NCBI RefSeq assembly: GCF_030695035.1
Contig: NZ_JAUYTT010000014.1
Span: 1 to 64,000, forward strand
Length of the DNA: 64,000 nt
From: Frigidibacter sp.
GTDB taxonomy: Bacteria; Pseudomonadota; Alphaproteobacteria; Rhodobacterales; Rhodobacteraceae
Direction: 5' to 3'
Under the pieces are notes generated by a model that saw only the letters and a program-made list of their open reading frames with translations, was not told where the DNA came from and did not search any database. Shown piece after piece: positions 29,740 through 43,738 of the stretch. Each line of letters opens with the position of its first letter. Positions within the stretch are counted from its first letter, which is position 1. The position numbers and the translations under genes were made by a program.

Positions 29740-31140
29740 TTACACCACCGTCTTGCCGGGGTTGAGCACGCTGCCCGGGTCCAGCGCGGCGCGGATGGCG
29801 CGCATCGCGTCAAGCGCCACCGGATCCTTGTGGGCCTGCAGCGTCGCCAGCTTTGACCGACCGATGCCATGCTCGGCCGAGAACGATCCGCCAAGCGCCA
29901 CTGCTTCCTCGGCCACCGCGGCGCGGATCTCGACCTGCAGGGCCAGATCGTCACGGGAGGGATAGGCGGTGTAGTGAATGTTGCCATCGCCCAGATGCGC
30001 CACCACCAGCTCACCCGCCTCGGGGTCCAGCGTCGCCAGACGGGCGGCCATCGCATCCAGAAACGCCTGCAGCCGGTCCAGCGGCAGCGCCACATCGGTA
30101 TCGACCAGCACCGGCGCGGTGAAGGTGATCTCGGCCGCCGCCTCGCGCCGTGCCCACATCTCGCGCCGCTGTGCCTCGGTCTGGGCGATCACCGCGTCCA
30201 GCAGCGCGCCCTCTTCCAGCGCCTCGGCCAGCACCGACTCCAGATGAGTCACTACGGGCAGGGCGCCATCCGGGCCGGGGGTGGCATCGCGGGGGGCGGT
30301 GGCCCCAACCTCGACCAGCACCGTCACCGGGTGAATTTCGCCGAAGGGCTGGCGCAGGTCGGGGCGGTGCTGTGCCAGCTTGGCCATGTAGGTGGCCGGC
30401 ATGAACTCATAAGCTTCGACCGCGCCCCCCGTTTCGGCCTGCAGCCGGTTCAACAGCGCCAGCGCGCCCTCCAGCGAGGACAGCGCCAGCGTGGCGGTGG
30501 CATAGGCACGCGGCGCGGGAACCAGCTTCAACACCGCAGCGGTGACGATGCCAAGCGTTCCCTCCGCTCCGATCACCAGATCGCGCAGCGAATAGCCGGT
30601 GTTGTCCTTGTGCAGCGCGCCCATCAGGTCCATCACCCGGCCGTCGGCCAGCACCACCTCGACCCCCAGCACCAGCGCGCGGGTGGTGCCATAGCGCAGC
30701 ACGTTCGACCCGCCGGCATTGGTCGAGATGACGCCGCCGATGGTGGCAGAGCCCTTGGCGCCGAAGGTCAGCGGGAAGGCCAGCCCATGCTCGGCCGCGG
30801 CGCCGTGCAGCGCCTCCAGCACCACGCCCGCCTCCACCACCGCCACCCGCGCGGCGGGGCGGATCTCGCGGATGCGGTTCATCCGGGCCAGCGACAGCAT
30901 CAGCGCGCCTTCGGCATAGGTGCCGCCGTTGAGCCCGGTGTTGCCGCCGACCGGCACCACCTTCGTGCCGCTCTCGCCCGCCAGCCGCAGGATCGCTGCC
31001 ACCTCGGCCGTATTGGCCGGGCGAGCGACCGCCAGCGGCGTCCAGCGGTAATGCCCTGTCCATTCGCGGCACCAGGGGGCCATGTCGGCCCCGGTCAGGA
31101 CATTCTCGGCGCCGATCAGGCTGCGCAGGCGGTCAAGCAT
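29740..31140 (-). CDS. FAD-linked oxidase, GlcD/D-2-hydroxyacid dehydrogenase type
   Basis: This 466-aa flavoprotein belongs to the VAO/PCMH family. It has FAD-binding segments VVPVGGNTGLNGG and GSATIGGVISTNAGG, and the C-terminal domain ends SAEHGIGRSK and PGSVLNPGKTV. Relatives oxidise D-lactate, glycolate or D-2-hydroxyglutarate; the substrate cannot be decided here. ATG 31140 is preferred because GGAGGG lies 4 nt upstream; 31152 and the 569-aa track start lack this. It is divergent from a demethylase-like gene. Confidence 0.88.
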   Translation of the reverse strand: MLDRLRSLIGAENVLTGADMAPWCREWTGHYRWTPLAVARPANTAEVAAILRLAGESGTKVVPVGGNTGLNGGTYAEGALMLSLARMNRIREIRPAARVAVVEAGVVLEALHGAAAEHGLAFPLTFGAKGSATIGGVISTNAGGSNVLRYGTTRALVLGVEVVLADGRVMDLMGALHKDNTGYSLRDLVIGAEGTLGIVTAAVLKLVPAPRAYATATLALSSLEGALALLNRLQAETGGAVEAYEFMPATYMAKLAQHRPDLRQPFGEIHPVTVLVEVGATAPRDATPGPDGALPVVTHLESVLAEALEEGALLDAVIAQTEAQRREMWARREAAAEITFTAPVLVDTDVALPLDRLQAFLDAMAARLATLDPEAGELVVAHLGDGNIHYTAYPSRDDLALQVEIRAAVAEEAVALGGSFSAEHGIGRSKLATLQAHKDPVALDAMRAIRAALDPGSVLNPGKTVV

Positions 31141-31238
31141 CGAACCCTCCATTTGGCGTAACTTGTCGGTTTCCTGACGCGGATTGACCAGAGGCGAAAT
31201 GCACCGCGGTGCAGCATTGCCGGGAAGGAGCCCCCGAC

Positions 31239-33275
31239 ATGCGCAATGATCCGCTGCTGCAGCCCTACCGCCTGAGGCATCTGGTGCTGAAGAACCGCCT
31301 GATGTCCACCGCGCATGAACCGGCCTATTCCGAGGACGGGATGCCGACGGATCGCTACCGGCTCTATCACCGCGAAAAGGCGCGGGGCGGGATCGCGCTG
31401 ACCATGACGGCGGGGTCTGCCGTGGTATCGCCCGACAGCCCCGAGGCATTCGGCAACCTGCACGCCTACAAGGATGAGATCGTGCCCTGGCTGCGGCGGC
31501 TGGCCGATGACTGCCACGAGGAAGGCTGCGCGGTGATGATCCAGATCACCCATCTGGGCCGCCGCACCGGCTGGAACAAGGCCGACTGGCTGCCGGTGCT
31601 GTCGGCCAGCCCGGTGCGCGAGGCGGCGCATCGGGCCTTCCCGAAGCAGGCCGAGGACTGGGACATCTCCCGCATCGTTGCCGATTACGCCGCCGCCGCG
31701 CAGCGGATGCAAGCGGCGGGGCTCGACGGTATCGAGTTTGAGGCTTACGGGCATTTCATGGACAGCTTCTGGTCTCCCGCCACCAATCGGCGCGAGGATG
31801 ACTGGGGCGGCAGCCTGGACAACCGCCTGCGATTTACCTGGGCGGTGATCGACGCGGTGCGCGCGGCGACGGGGCCGGATTTCATCGTCGGCATCCGCAT
31901 GGTCGCCGATGAGGATTGGGACAAGGGGCTGAGCCGCGCCGAGGGGGTGGAGATCGCGCAGCGCATCGCCGCCAGCGGCAAGTTCGACTTCCTCAACCTG
32001 ATCCGCGGGCATATCGACTCTGATGCCGCGCTGACCGGGGTGATCCCGATCCAGGGCATGGCCAGCGCCCCGCATCTCGATTTCGCCGGCGAGGTGCGGG
32101 CGGCGACCGGGGTGCCGATGTTCCATGCGGCGCGCATCCCCGATGTGGCGACCGCCCGCCACGCCATTGCCAGCGGCAAGCTGGACATGGTCGGCATGAC
32201 CCGCGCCCATATCGCCGATCCGCATATCGGGGCCAAGGTGGCCGCGGGGCTGGAGGACCGGATCCGCCCCTGTGTGGGAGCGACCTATTGCCTCGACCGG
32301 ATTTATGAGGGCGGTGGCGCGCTGTGCATTCACAACGCCGCCACCGGGCGCGAGGCGCAGATGCCGCATGTGATTGCCCGCGCCCCGGTGCCGCGCCGGG
32401 TGGTGGTGGTCGGTGCCGGCCCCGCGGGGCTGGAGGCGGCGCGGGTGGCCGGGGAGCGCGGCCACAGCGTGACGGTGCTGGAGGCCGCGGCGCAGGCGGG
32501 CGGGCAGGTCGGCCTGCTGGTCCAGAACCCGCGACGGCGCGAGATGATCGGGATCATCGACTGGCGGTTGGCAGAGCTGGAGCGGCTGGGGTTGGAACTG
32601 CGCTTCAACAGCTATGCCGAGGCTGAGGATGTGCTGGCGCTTGCGCCCGATATGGTGGTGATCGCCACCGGCGGCTTGCCGCAACCGCCCGAGGCAGACG
32701 GGGTGGAACTGGCGATCAGCAGCTGGGACGTGATCTCGGGCGCGGTGAAGCCGCAGGGCCGGGTGCTGGTCTATGACGATGGCGGCGCCCATGCCGGAAT
32801 CTCTGCCGCCGAGATGCTGGCCCGCGCCGGGGCCGAGGTGGAGCTGGTCACGCCGGAACGGATGCTCTCGCCCGACATTGGCGGCATGAACGTGGTGCCC
32901 TACCTCAAGTCGCTGCACGAGACCGGCAGCCGGATCACCCCCGCGCTGCGGCTGGCCGCGGTGCGGCGCGAAGGCAACGGGCTGGTGGCGGTGCTGGGGT
33001 CGGACTATGCGCCGGGGGCCGTGCAGGAGCGGCGGGTGGATCAGGTCGTGGTGGAACATGGCACGGCGCCGCTGGACGAGCTGTATTTCGCGCTGAAGCC
33101 CGGCAGCCGCAATCTGGGCGCGGTGGATTACACGGCACTGATCGGGGAGGGGGAAGTGCTGCCGGTGACCAATCCGGCGGGGAGCTACGGGCTCTACCGG
33201 ATCGGGGATGCGGTGCAGGCGCGCAATATCCATGCCGGGATCTATGAGGCGCTGCGGTTCGGGATCAGGTGGTAG
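31239..33275 (+). CDS. FMN/FAD/Fe-S oxidoreductase, N-methylproline demethylase-like
   Basis: The 678-aa product has an old-yellow-enzyme-type TIM barrel (about residues 1-340), a cysteine-rich Fe-S segment (CVGATYCLDRIYEGGGALC) and a C-terminal FAD/NAD domain (VVVVGAGPAGLEAARVA). This is the layout of 2,4-dienoyl-CoA reductase and methylamine dehydrogenases. The N-terminus (STAHEPAYSEDGMPTDRYR) and LGRRTGW strongly recall StcD, the N-methylproline demethylase of proline-betaine (stachydrine) use. That specificity is inferred from memory of the family. ATG 31239 has GGAAGGAG upstream. No betaine transport or Rieske partner genes are adjacent. Confidence 0.82.
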   Translation: MRNDPLLQPYRLRHLVLKNRLMSTAHEPAYSEDGMPTDRYRLYHREKARGGIALTMTAGSAVVSPDSPEAFGNLHAYKDEIVPWLRRLADDCHEEGCAVMIQITHLGRRTGWNKADWLPVLSASPVREAAHRAFPKQAEDWDISRIVADYAAAAQRMQAAGLDGIEFEAYGHFMDSFWSPATNRREDDWGGSLDNRLRFTWAVIDAVRAATGPDFIVGIRMVADEDWDKGLSRAEGVEIAQRIAASGKFDFLNLIRGHIDSDAALTGVIPIQGMASAPHLDFAGEVRAATGVPMFHAARIPDVATARHAIASGKLDMVGMTRAHIADPHIGAKVAAGLEDRIRPCVGATYCLDRIYEGGGALCIHNAATGREAQMPHVIARAPVPRRVVVVGAGPAGLEAARVAGERGHSVTVLEAAAQAGGQVGLLVQNPRRREMIGIIDWRLAELERLGLELRFNSYAEAEDVLALAPDMVVIATGGLPQPPEADGVELAISSWDVISGAVKPQGRVLVYDDGGAHAGISAAEMLARAGAEVELVTPERMLSPDIGGMNVVPYLKSLHETGSRITPALRLAAVRREGNGLVAVLGSDYAPGAVQERRVDQVVVEHGTAPLDELYFALKPGSRNLGAVDYTALIGEGEVLPVTNPAGSYGLYRIGDAVQARNIHAGIYEALRFGIRW

Positions 33276-33624
33276 GGGGCACTCCCTGTTTCGTTGCGCA
33301 CCACGCTTGCCTTCTTCAGAATTTCGGCCGTCGACGAAATTCTGATGTGCCCGCCCCCCACGGGCGGGCACATTCGTGCCCACCGGGGCGGTCAATCAGA
33401 ATTTGGAACCGTAGGGCCAAGCTTCACCCCCCTTGCCCTGCGGCTTGCGCCTTCGGGCAACCGTCGCGGTCGGCTTGCCACTGGCAAGCCACCTGATCGC
33501 GCCGGGGCGCCAGCTGTCTGATCGCCGGGACTGTGGCTGACGTCGGCAGCCCTCTCGCGGTCGTGGGTTGACCCGAGACGGCGCGCGGCGGACCATCCGA
33601 CGCATTCAGGCAAGGAGAGTTGCA
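33276..33624. other. Intergenic region holding repeat copy A (no gene)
   Basis: Apart from the repeat at 33307-33512, this 349-bp gap holds only the leader of the yceI gene with its AAGGAGA ribosome site at 33612-33618. Track ORFs here are short and follow the repeat, not coding statistics. Confidence 0.6.
33307..33512 (+). repeat. Palindrome-rich dispersed repeat, copy A
   Basis: About 205 bp match, by eye at roughly 80% identity, the reverse complement of 40829-41033. The unit contains three nested inverted repeats: CAGAATTT...AAATTCTG, TGTGCCCGCC...GGGCGGGCACA and GGCTTGCCACTGGCAAGCC. It is non-coding in both places and probably forms a folded RNA or a mobile REP/BIME-like element. Confidence 0.8.
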
Positions 33625-34329
33625 ATGCGGATGGCACCGATCATGGCGCTGCTGGTGGGCATGGCTGGCGCAGCTATGGCACAGGAGGCCGCGCCCTCAC
33701 CGGAGCAGCCGGAGGCCGCCCCACCCGCCTTCGCCCCGGCCCCCACTCAGGCCCCCGCTGGCCGCTATACGCTCGACCTCGCCCACGGGCGGCTGATCTT
33801 CCGCGTCAGCCATCTGGGCTTTTCCAACTACACCGCGCTCTTCACCCGGCTTGCCGCCGAACTGGACTTCGACCCGGCGAACCCCGAGGCGATGGGGCTG
33901 ACTGCCACTGTAGATCCCGCCTCGATCGAGACCCACTTCCCCGACCCGGAGTTCGACTTCAACGCCTATCTGGCCGGCCCGGACTTCCTGGACGCGGCGG
34001 CCTTCCCCGAGATCACCTTCACCTCCACCCGCGTCAGGATGACCGCGCCCGACAAGGCGGCGGTGACGGGCGACCTGACCCTCCACGGTGTCACCCGGCC
34101 AATTACCCTGCGCGTGACCTTCAACGGCGGCTATGCGCCGCAGAGCTTCGATCCGGGCGGGGCGCGCATCGGGTTTTCGGCGGTGGGCACGCTGTTCCGC
34201 TCCGACTTCGGCATCGACCTTGGCATCCCGGCGCCGGGCACCACGCTGGGGGTGTCCGATGCCGTCGAGATCGTGATCGAGGCGGAGTTCATCAACCCCG
34301 ACGCCTCGGGTGCGCAGGTCGGGCCTTAG
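33625..34329 (+). CDS. YceI-family periplasmic protein
   Basis: This 234-aa exported protein has a signal peptide ending AAMAQ (about residue 20), a short Pro/Ala linker and a YceI lipocalin-like barrel that binds isoprenoid-type lipids in characterised members. Family signatures include YTLDLAHGRLIFRVSHLGFSNY and the GDLTLHGVTRPITL block. ATG 33625 follows AAGGAGA; the track start 33568 adds non-signal residues. It is convergent and overlaps tesA by 4 bp. Confidence 0.88.
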   Translation: MRMAPIMALLVGMAGAAMAQEAAPSPEQPEAAPPAFAPAPTQAPAGRYTLDLAHGRLIFRVSHLGFSNYTALFTRLAAELDFDPANPEAMGLTATVDPASIETHFPDPEFDFNAYLAGPDFLDAAAFPEITFTSTRVRMTAPDKAAVTGDLTLHGVTRPITLRVTFNGGYAPQSFDPGGARIGFSAVGTLFRSDFGIDLGIPAPGTTLGVSDAVEIVIEAEFINPDASGAQVGP

Positions 34330-34985
34330 TTGGCCATCTCCAGCAGCTTCAGCACCTCTGGCCCCAGCGTTTCCACCATTACCGCGACGCCCGCGGCCGA
34401 AGGGTGCAGCCCGTCCGGCTGCACCAGCCCGGCACGCTGGTCGGGGGCCACGTCCGACAGCCCCGCCAGCATGTTCGGGACCATCAGCGCGCCATATTGC
34501 TCTGCCAACTCGGGCCATATCGCGTCGAAATCCGTCTTGTAGTCGGCGCCATAGTTCCCCGGCGCGGGCAGGCCGATCAGCAGCACCGGCAGGCCCTGCG
34601 CCGAAGCCTCGGCCAATATCGCGTCGATATTCGCCCGCGTCTCCTCGGGCGGCAGCCCGCGCAGCAGGTCGTTCCCGCCAAGCGCCACGATCATCGCATC
34701 GGCGCCACCCTCCAGCGTCCAGCCGAGGCGCGCCAGCCCGCCGGCGCTGGTGTCGCCCGAAACGCCGGCATTCACCACCGTCACCTCGGCCCCGTTCGCC
34801 TGCAGCCAGGACTGCAACTGCGGCACGAACCCCTCTTGCTGCGGCAGTCCGTAGCCCTGTGTCAGGCTGTCGCCAAGCGCCACCAGTGTCAGCGGATCGG
34901 CCGCGGCGGGCGTCGCAACCGGCATCGCCAGTAAACTTGCTGCAACTGCGAGGTTGCGAAGCCGCGCTGCCGCGCCATATGCCAT
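34326..34985 (-). CDS. tesA: SGNH/GDSL lysophospholipase-esterase TesA
   Basis: This 219-aa periplasmic esterase/thioesterase I has a signal peptide (about residues 1-29, ATPAAA) and the GDSL block I motif LVALGDSLTQGYG (S40 nucleophile). It also has block III GGNDLLRG and block V DGLHPSAAG (Asp/His). It is divergent from an ABC transporter ATPase with only 25 bp between starts, the same arrangement as tesA-ybbAP in E. coli. The 296-aa track call extends through antisense of that gene. Confidence 0.9.
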   Translation of the reverse strand: MAYGAAARLRNLAVAASLLAMPVATPAAADPLTLVALGDSLTQGYGLPQQEGFVPQLQSWLQANGAEVTVVNAGVSGDTSAGGLARLGWTLEGGADAMIVALGGNDLLRGLPPEETRANIDAILAEASAQGLPVLLIGLPAPGNYGADYKTDFDAIWPELAEQYGALMVPNMLAGLSDVAPDQRAGLVQPDGLHPSAAGVAVMVETLGPEVLKLLEMAN

Positions 34986-35010
34986 CTGAGGCAGGCAAAA
35001 GGCGGACCAG

Positions 35011-35726
<716 letters not shown>

Positions 35727-35730
<4 letters not shown>

Positions 35731-38231
35731 GCGTCGCCTTCCGCATCGCGCTGCGCGAGCTGCGGGGCGGGATCGGCGGGTTCCGGGTGTTCCTGCTGTG
35801 CCTGATCCTTGGCGTCGCGGCGATTGCCGCCGTGGGCACGCTGCGCGAAGGCATCCGGCGGGGGCTGGACGCTCAGGGCGCGGTGCTGCTTGGCGGCGAT
35901 GCGCAGATGGAGTTCACCTATCGCTATGCCAGCCCCGATGAGCGGGCCTGGATGGACGAGCGTGCCACCGGCCTGTCGGAGATCGTGGATTTCCGGTCCA
36001 TGGCCGTGGTGGGCGAGGACCGGGCGCTGACGCAGGTGAAGGGCGTCGACGCCGCCTATCCGCTGGTGGGCGAGGTGGTGCTGGAGCCTGCAATGCCGCT
36101 GGCCGAGGCGCTGGCGGGCAGTGGCGCGGTGATGGACGGGGTGCTGGCCGACCGGCTGGGGCTGGCCGTGGGCGACCGGTTCCGGCTGGGGCAGGCCGAG
36201 TTCCGGCTGGCCGCGCGGCTGCTGCGAGAGCCGGACAGCGCGGCGGGCGGCTTCGGCCTTGGCCCGCGCACCATCGTCAGCACCGGCGATCTGGCGGGCT
36301 CGGGCCTGCTGGAGCCGGGGACGCTGTTCGAGACCGAATACCGCATGACCCTGCCGCCCACGGCCGACCTGAGCGCGATGCGGGCTGAGGCCGAGGCCGC
36401 CTTCCGTGACAGCGGGATGAGCTGGCAGGACCGCCGCCGCGGCGCGCCGGGCGTGGACCGGTTCGTGGAGCGGATCGGGTCCTTCCTCGTGCTGGTGGGG
36501 CTTGCCGGGCTGGCGGTGGGCGGCGTCGGCATCTCTGCCGCCGTGCGCGCCTATCTGGACCGCAAGACCGAGGCGATTGCGGTGCTGAAGGCGCTTGGGG
36601 CGACCGGCGGCACGATCCTTGCCGCCTATATGCTGCAGATCGGCGCGCTGACCGTGCTGGGGGTGGTGCTTGGCCTGCTGCTTGGCGGTAGCCTGCCTGT
36701 GCTGGCCGCGCCCTTGATTTCCGCGCAGATGCCGATCCCGGTGGAGCTGGGGTTTGCGCCCGGCGCACTGGCCGAGGCGGCGCTGTATGGCACGCTGACG
36801 GCGGCGATCTTCACGCTCTGGCCGCTGTCGCGGCTGCGCGAGGTGCGGGCGGCGGCGCTGTTCCGCGACCTTGGACCGGGGCGACGGGCCTGGCCCGGCC
36901 TTGGCATGGCGGCGGCGATGGCGCTGCTGGTGGCGGCGCTGGTCGGCGCCGCGGTGGGATTTTCGGGCGTGCCGGAGCTGGCGCTTGGCACGCTTGGCGG
37001 GGTGATCGCGGCGCTGGCGGTGCTGGCGCTGGCGGCCTGGGCCTTGGGCGGGCTGGCAAGGCGGCTGGCGGGGTTGGCGCTGATGCGCGGGCGGCCGGGG
37101 CTGCGGCTGGCGCTGTCGGCCATCGGCGGGCCGCGGGCCGAGGCGGCACCGGTGATCCTGTCGCTGGGGCTGGGGCTGGCGGTGCTGGCGGCGGTCGGGC
37201 AGATCGACGCCAACCTGCGCGCCGCCATCGACCGCGACCTGCCCGAGGTCGCGCCGAGCTACTTCTTCGTCGACATCCAGAACGACCAGATCGACGGTTT
37301 CCGCGAACGGCTGGACTCTGACGCGGCGGTCAGCCGGGTCGACAGCGCGCCGATGCTGCGGGGGATCATCACGCAGATCAACGGGTTGGACGCCCGCACC
37401 GTCGCGGGCAGCCATTGGGTGCTGAATGGCGACCGGGGGGTAACCTACTCGGACCGGCCGCCGGCGAACACCACGATCACCGCGGGCGAATGGTGGCCCG
37501 AGGGTTATGACGGCCCGCCGCAGGCCAGCTTTTCCGCCGAAGAGGCGGCCGAGATCGGGCTGAAGCTGGGCGACCGGATCACGGTGAACATCCTTGGCCG
37601 GGATCTGGAGGCGGAGGTGACGAGCTTCCGCGTGGTGGACTTTTCCACCGCCGGGATCGGCTTCGTGATCGCGTTGAACCCCGGCGCGCTGGCCGGTGCG
37701 CCGCATACCCATATCGCCACGGTCTATGCCGAGGAGGCCGCCGAGGCCGCGATTTTGCGTGATCTGGCAACCGCTTACCCGAACATCACCGCAATCCGCG
37801 TGCGCGATGCCATCGACCGCGTGGCCGAGGCGCTTACGGCGATTGCGCGGGCGACGGCGATTGCGGCGGCGGGGACGTTGGTCACCGGCTTCGTGGTGCT
37901 GATCGGGGCGGCGGCGGCGGGCGAAAGGGCGCGGGTCTATGAGGCGGCGCTGCTGAAGGTGCTGGGGGCGAGCCGGGGACGGATCCTTGGGTCATTCGCG
38001 CTGCGGTCGGCGATCATGGGCGCTGCGGCGGGGGTGGTAGCAGTTGCGTTTGGCGGTGTGGCGGGCTGGGCGGTGATGACCTTTGTCATGGAGGCGGAGT
38101 TCCGGTTCGAGCCGGTGTCGGCCATCGCCATCGTCACGGGTGGCGCGGCGGCGACCTTGCTGGCCGGATTGTTCTTTGCGCTCAGGCCCTTGGCGGCGCG
38201 GCCGGCGCAGGTTTTGCGGGCGCGGGACTGA
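35727..38231 (+). CDS. ybbP: FtsX/MacB-like permease, YbbP type
   Basis: This 834-aa membrane protein has two FtsX-type permease units. An N-terminal helix (about residues 20-40) precedes a large periplasmic domain, then three helices, a second periplasmic region and three terminal helices. That is the 10-helix YbbP/LolCE-like layout. It should form a mechanotransmission complex with YbbA rather than a classic importer. ATG 35727 overlaps the ybbA stop; the 857-aa track start is upstream in ybbA. It converges on copA with a 2-bp gap. Confidence 0.87.
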
Positions 38232-38233
38232 GG

Positions 38234-40717
<2,484 letters not shown>

Positions 40718-41088
40718 GGGCTGGGCTCCGGGGGGTCGGTTATGGGAACCTAGACCCGGGGGCGGGATGTTTCAAGAGTTGTTGAAATGTCGAGGTGTCG
40801 CGGGCCATATGCGCCGCGATGTCCAGCTTGGCACCCCGGCGCGATCAGGCGGCTTGCCAGTGGCAAGCCGACCGCGTCGGTTGCCCGGAGGCGTGAGCCG
40901 GAGGGCAAGGGGTGGAGACATAGGCTCTAAGGGTTCCAAATTCTGATGGGTCCGCCCCGGTGGGCACGACTGTGCCCGCCACGGGGGGGCGGGCACAGCA
41001 GAATTTTGTCGACGGCCAAAATTCTGCAAGGCGACCGTTGCGAGGGATAAGGGAGGGCGGTGTTTGCCCGAGGGGGCGAAGGGCGGGG
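40718..41088. other. Intergenic region holding repeat copy B (no gene)
   Basis: This 371-bp gap between copA (start) and urtE (stop) is mostly repeat copy B (40829-41033). The ~110 bp next to copA (40718-40828) should hold its promoter; I see no clear CueR-type operator. No coding sequence is convincing. Confidence 0.55.
40829..41033 (-). repeat. Palindrome-rich dispersed repeat, copy B
   Basis: Read on the minus strand this copy aligns with 33307-33512 through all three nested palindromes, including the identical block CGGTCGGCTTGCCACTGGCA. Conserved arms with changed loops suggest selection on structure or recent transposition. The two copies are in inverted orientation 7.3 kb apart. Confidence 0.8.
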
Positions 41089-41784
41089 TCAGACCGTCAG
41101 CAGGTTCCTGACCGAATCCCCATCCATGTCGGCCCGCACCCCGGCGCGGATGACCTGGCCGCGTTCCAGCACGATGAAGTCATCCGCCAGATCCCGGGCG
41201 AAGTCGAAATACTGCTCGACCAGCACGATCGCCATGTCGCCCTTGCCGCGCAGGTATTTGATGGCGCGGCCGATATCCTGGATGATCGAGGGCTGGATGC
41301 CCTCGGTCGGTTCGTCCAGCACTAGCAGCCGGGGGCGGGTGACCATCGCGCGGCCGATGGCAAGCTGCTGCTGCTGGCCGCCGGAGAGGTCGCCGCCGCG
41401 GCGGTTCATCATCTGGGCGAGGACGGGGAAGAGGTCGAACACCTCATCGGGCACGCGGCGCTCGCGCCGGGGCAGGAGGGAGAAGCCGGTCTCGAGGTTC
41501 TCGCGCACGGTCAGCAGCGGGAAGATCTCGCGCCCTTGGGGCACGAAGGCGATGCCGGCGCGGGCGCGGGCCTCGGGGCGCAGGCGCGAGAGGTCGCGGC
41601 CTTCCCACTCCATCTTGCCGGACTTGATCTGCTGGCGGCCGGTGATGGCGCGCAGAAGCGTGGTCTTGCCGACGCCGTTGCGCCCCAGGACCGAGGTGAC
41701 GCGGCCGGGATGGGCACTCATCGACACGCCGCGCAGGGCCTGAGCGGCGCCGTAGAACACGTCGATCTCGCGGATATCCAGCAT
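41089..41784 (-). CDS. urtE: Urea ABC transporter ATPase UrtE
   Basis: This 231-aa LivF-type ATPase is the last gene of urtABCDE. It has Walker A GRNGVGKTTLL, signature LSGGQQQQLAIGRA and Walker B LLVLDEPTEGIQPSII. ATG 41784 lies 1 bp after the urtD stop; the 299-aa track start intrudes into urtD. With UrtD it powers urea uptake through UrtBC. Confidence 0.93.
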   Translation of the reverse strand: MLDIREIDVFYGAAQALRGVSMSAHPGRVTSVLGRNGVGKTTLLRAITGRQQIKSGKMEWEGRDLSRLRPEARARAGIAFVPQGREIFPLLTVRENLETGFSLLPRRERRVPDEVFDLFPVLAQMMNRRGGDLSGGQQQQLAIGRAMVTRPRLLVLDEPTEGIQPSIIQDIGRAIKYLRGKGDMAIVLVEQYFDFARDLADDFIVLERGQVIRAGVRADMDGDSVRNLLTV

Positions 41785-41785
41785 G

Positions 41786-42519
<734 letters not shown>

Positions 42520-42523
<4 letters not shown>

Positions 42524-43623
42524 GCCTTGGCCTCTTGCAATGCGGGGGCGGGCTTCTTCTTGCGGGCGAAGGTCTCCTCGATCAGGCCAAGCACGCCCTT
42601 GGGCAGGAACAGGGTGACGAGGATGAAGAGCCCGCCGAGGGCGAAGAGCCAAAATTCGGGGAACCAGCCGGTGAAGAGGGTCTTGGCCAGCGCCACGAGG
42701 ATCGCGCCGAGGGCCGCGCCGACGAGCGTGCCGCGGCCGCCGAGGGCGACCCAGATCACGATCTCGATGGAGTTGGCGGGGCTGAATTCGCCGGGGTTGA
42801 TGATGCCGACCTGCGGGGTGTAGAGCGCGCCGGCGACGCCGGCCATCATGGCGGAGACGACGAAGATGAAGAGTTTGTAGCCTTCGACCCGATAGCCCAT
42901 GAAGCGGGTGCGGCTTTCGGCATCGCGGATGCAGACGAGGATCATCCCCAGTTTCGATGTGGTGATGGCGCGGGCGATCAGCAGGCCAAGGGCCAGAGCA
43001 ATCGCGGTGCAGACGAACAGCCCGGCGCGGGTGGCGTCGGACTGGATCGGGAAGCCAAGCACATCCTTGAAGTCGGTCAGGCCGTTATTGCCGCCAAAGC
43101 CCATCTCGTTGCGGAAGAAGGCGAGTTGCAGGGCGTAGGTCATCGCCTGGGTGATGATCGACAGGTAGACGCCGGTGACGCGGCTGCGGAAGGCGAACCA
43201 GCCGAAGAGGAAGGCCAGCGCGCCGGGGACCAGCATCACCATCAGCGAGGCGAACCAGAAATTGTCAAAGCCCATCCAGAACCACGGGAGTTCGTCCCAG
43301 CTGAGGAAGACCATGAAATCGGGCAGGTCGGGATTGGCATAGACGCCGCGGTCGCCGATCTCGCGCATCAGGTGCATTCCCATGGCGTAGCCGCCAAGGG
43401 CGAAGAAGGCGCCGTGACCGAGGCTGAGGATGCCGCAGAAGCCCCAGACCATATCCAGCGCCACCGCCAGCAGCGCGTAGCAAAGGTATTTGCCGAGCAA
43501 CGAGACGATGTAGCTGGGCACCACCTTGCCGTCGAAGGCGAGGTTGCCGATGGGCACGGCCACTGTCAGCACGAAGAGGCCGGCCAGGAAGATGCCCATG
43601 CGGCGGTCGATGAGAGAGGTCAT
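42520..43623 (-). CDS. urtC: Urea ABC transporter permease UrtC
   Basis: This 367-aa LivM-type inner-membrane permease has about nine hydrophobic segments and the family blocks VWGFCGILSLGHGAFFALGG and MGYRVEGYKLFIFVVSAMMAG. ATG 43623 has AAGGA upstream; the 504-aa track start extends through an unstructured Pro/Ala/Ser-rich out-of-frame stretch. A gap of 115 bp separates it from urtB. Confidence 0.93.
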
Positions 43624-43738
43624 GCGCTGGGGTCCTTTGGGGCGGGCTCGGCAGGCGGTGCAGGCGGCGGCGTCAGCAGGCCGGGCGGTAGCGGCATCGA
43701 CAGCAGCGAACGGCAGAGGGGAAATGCGGGCATCCGGG

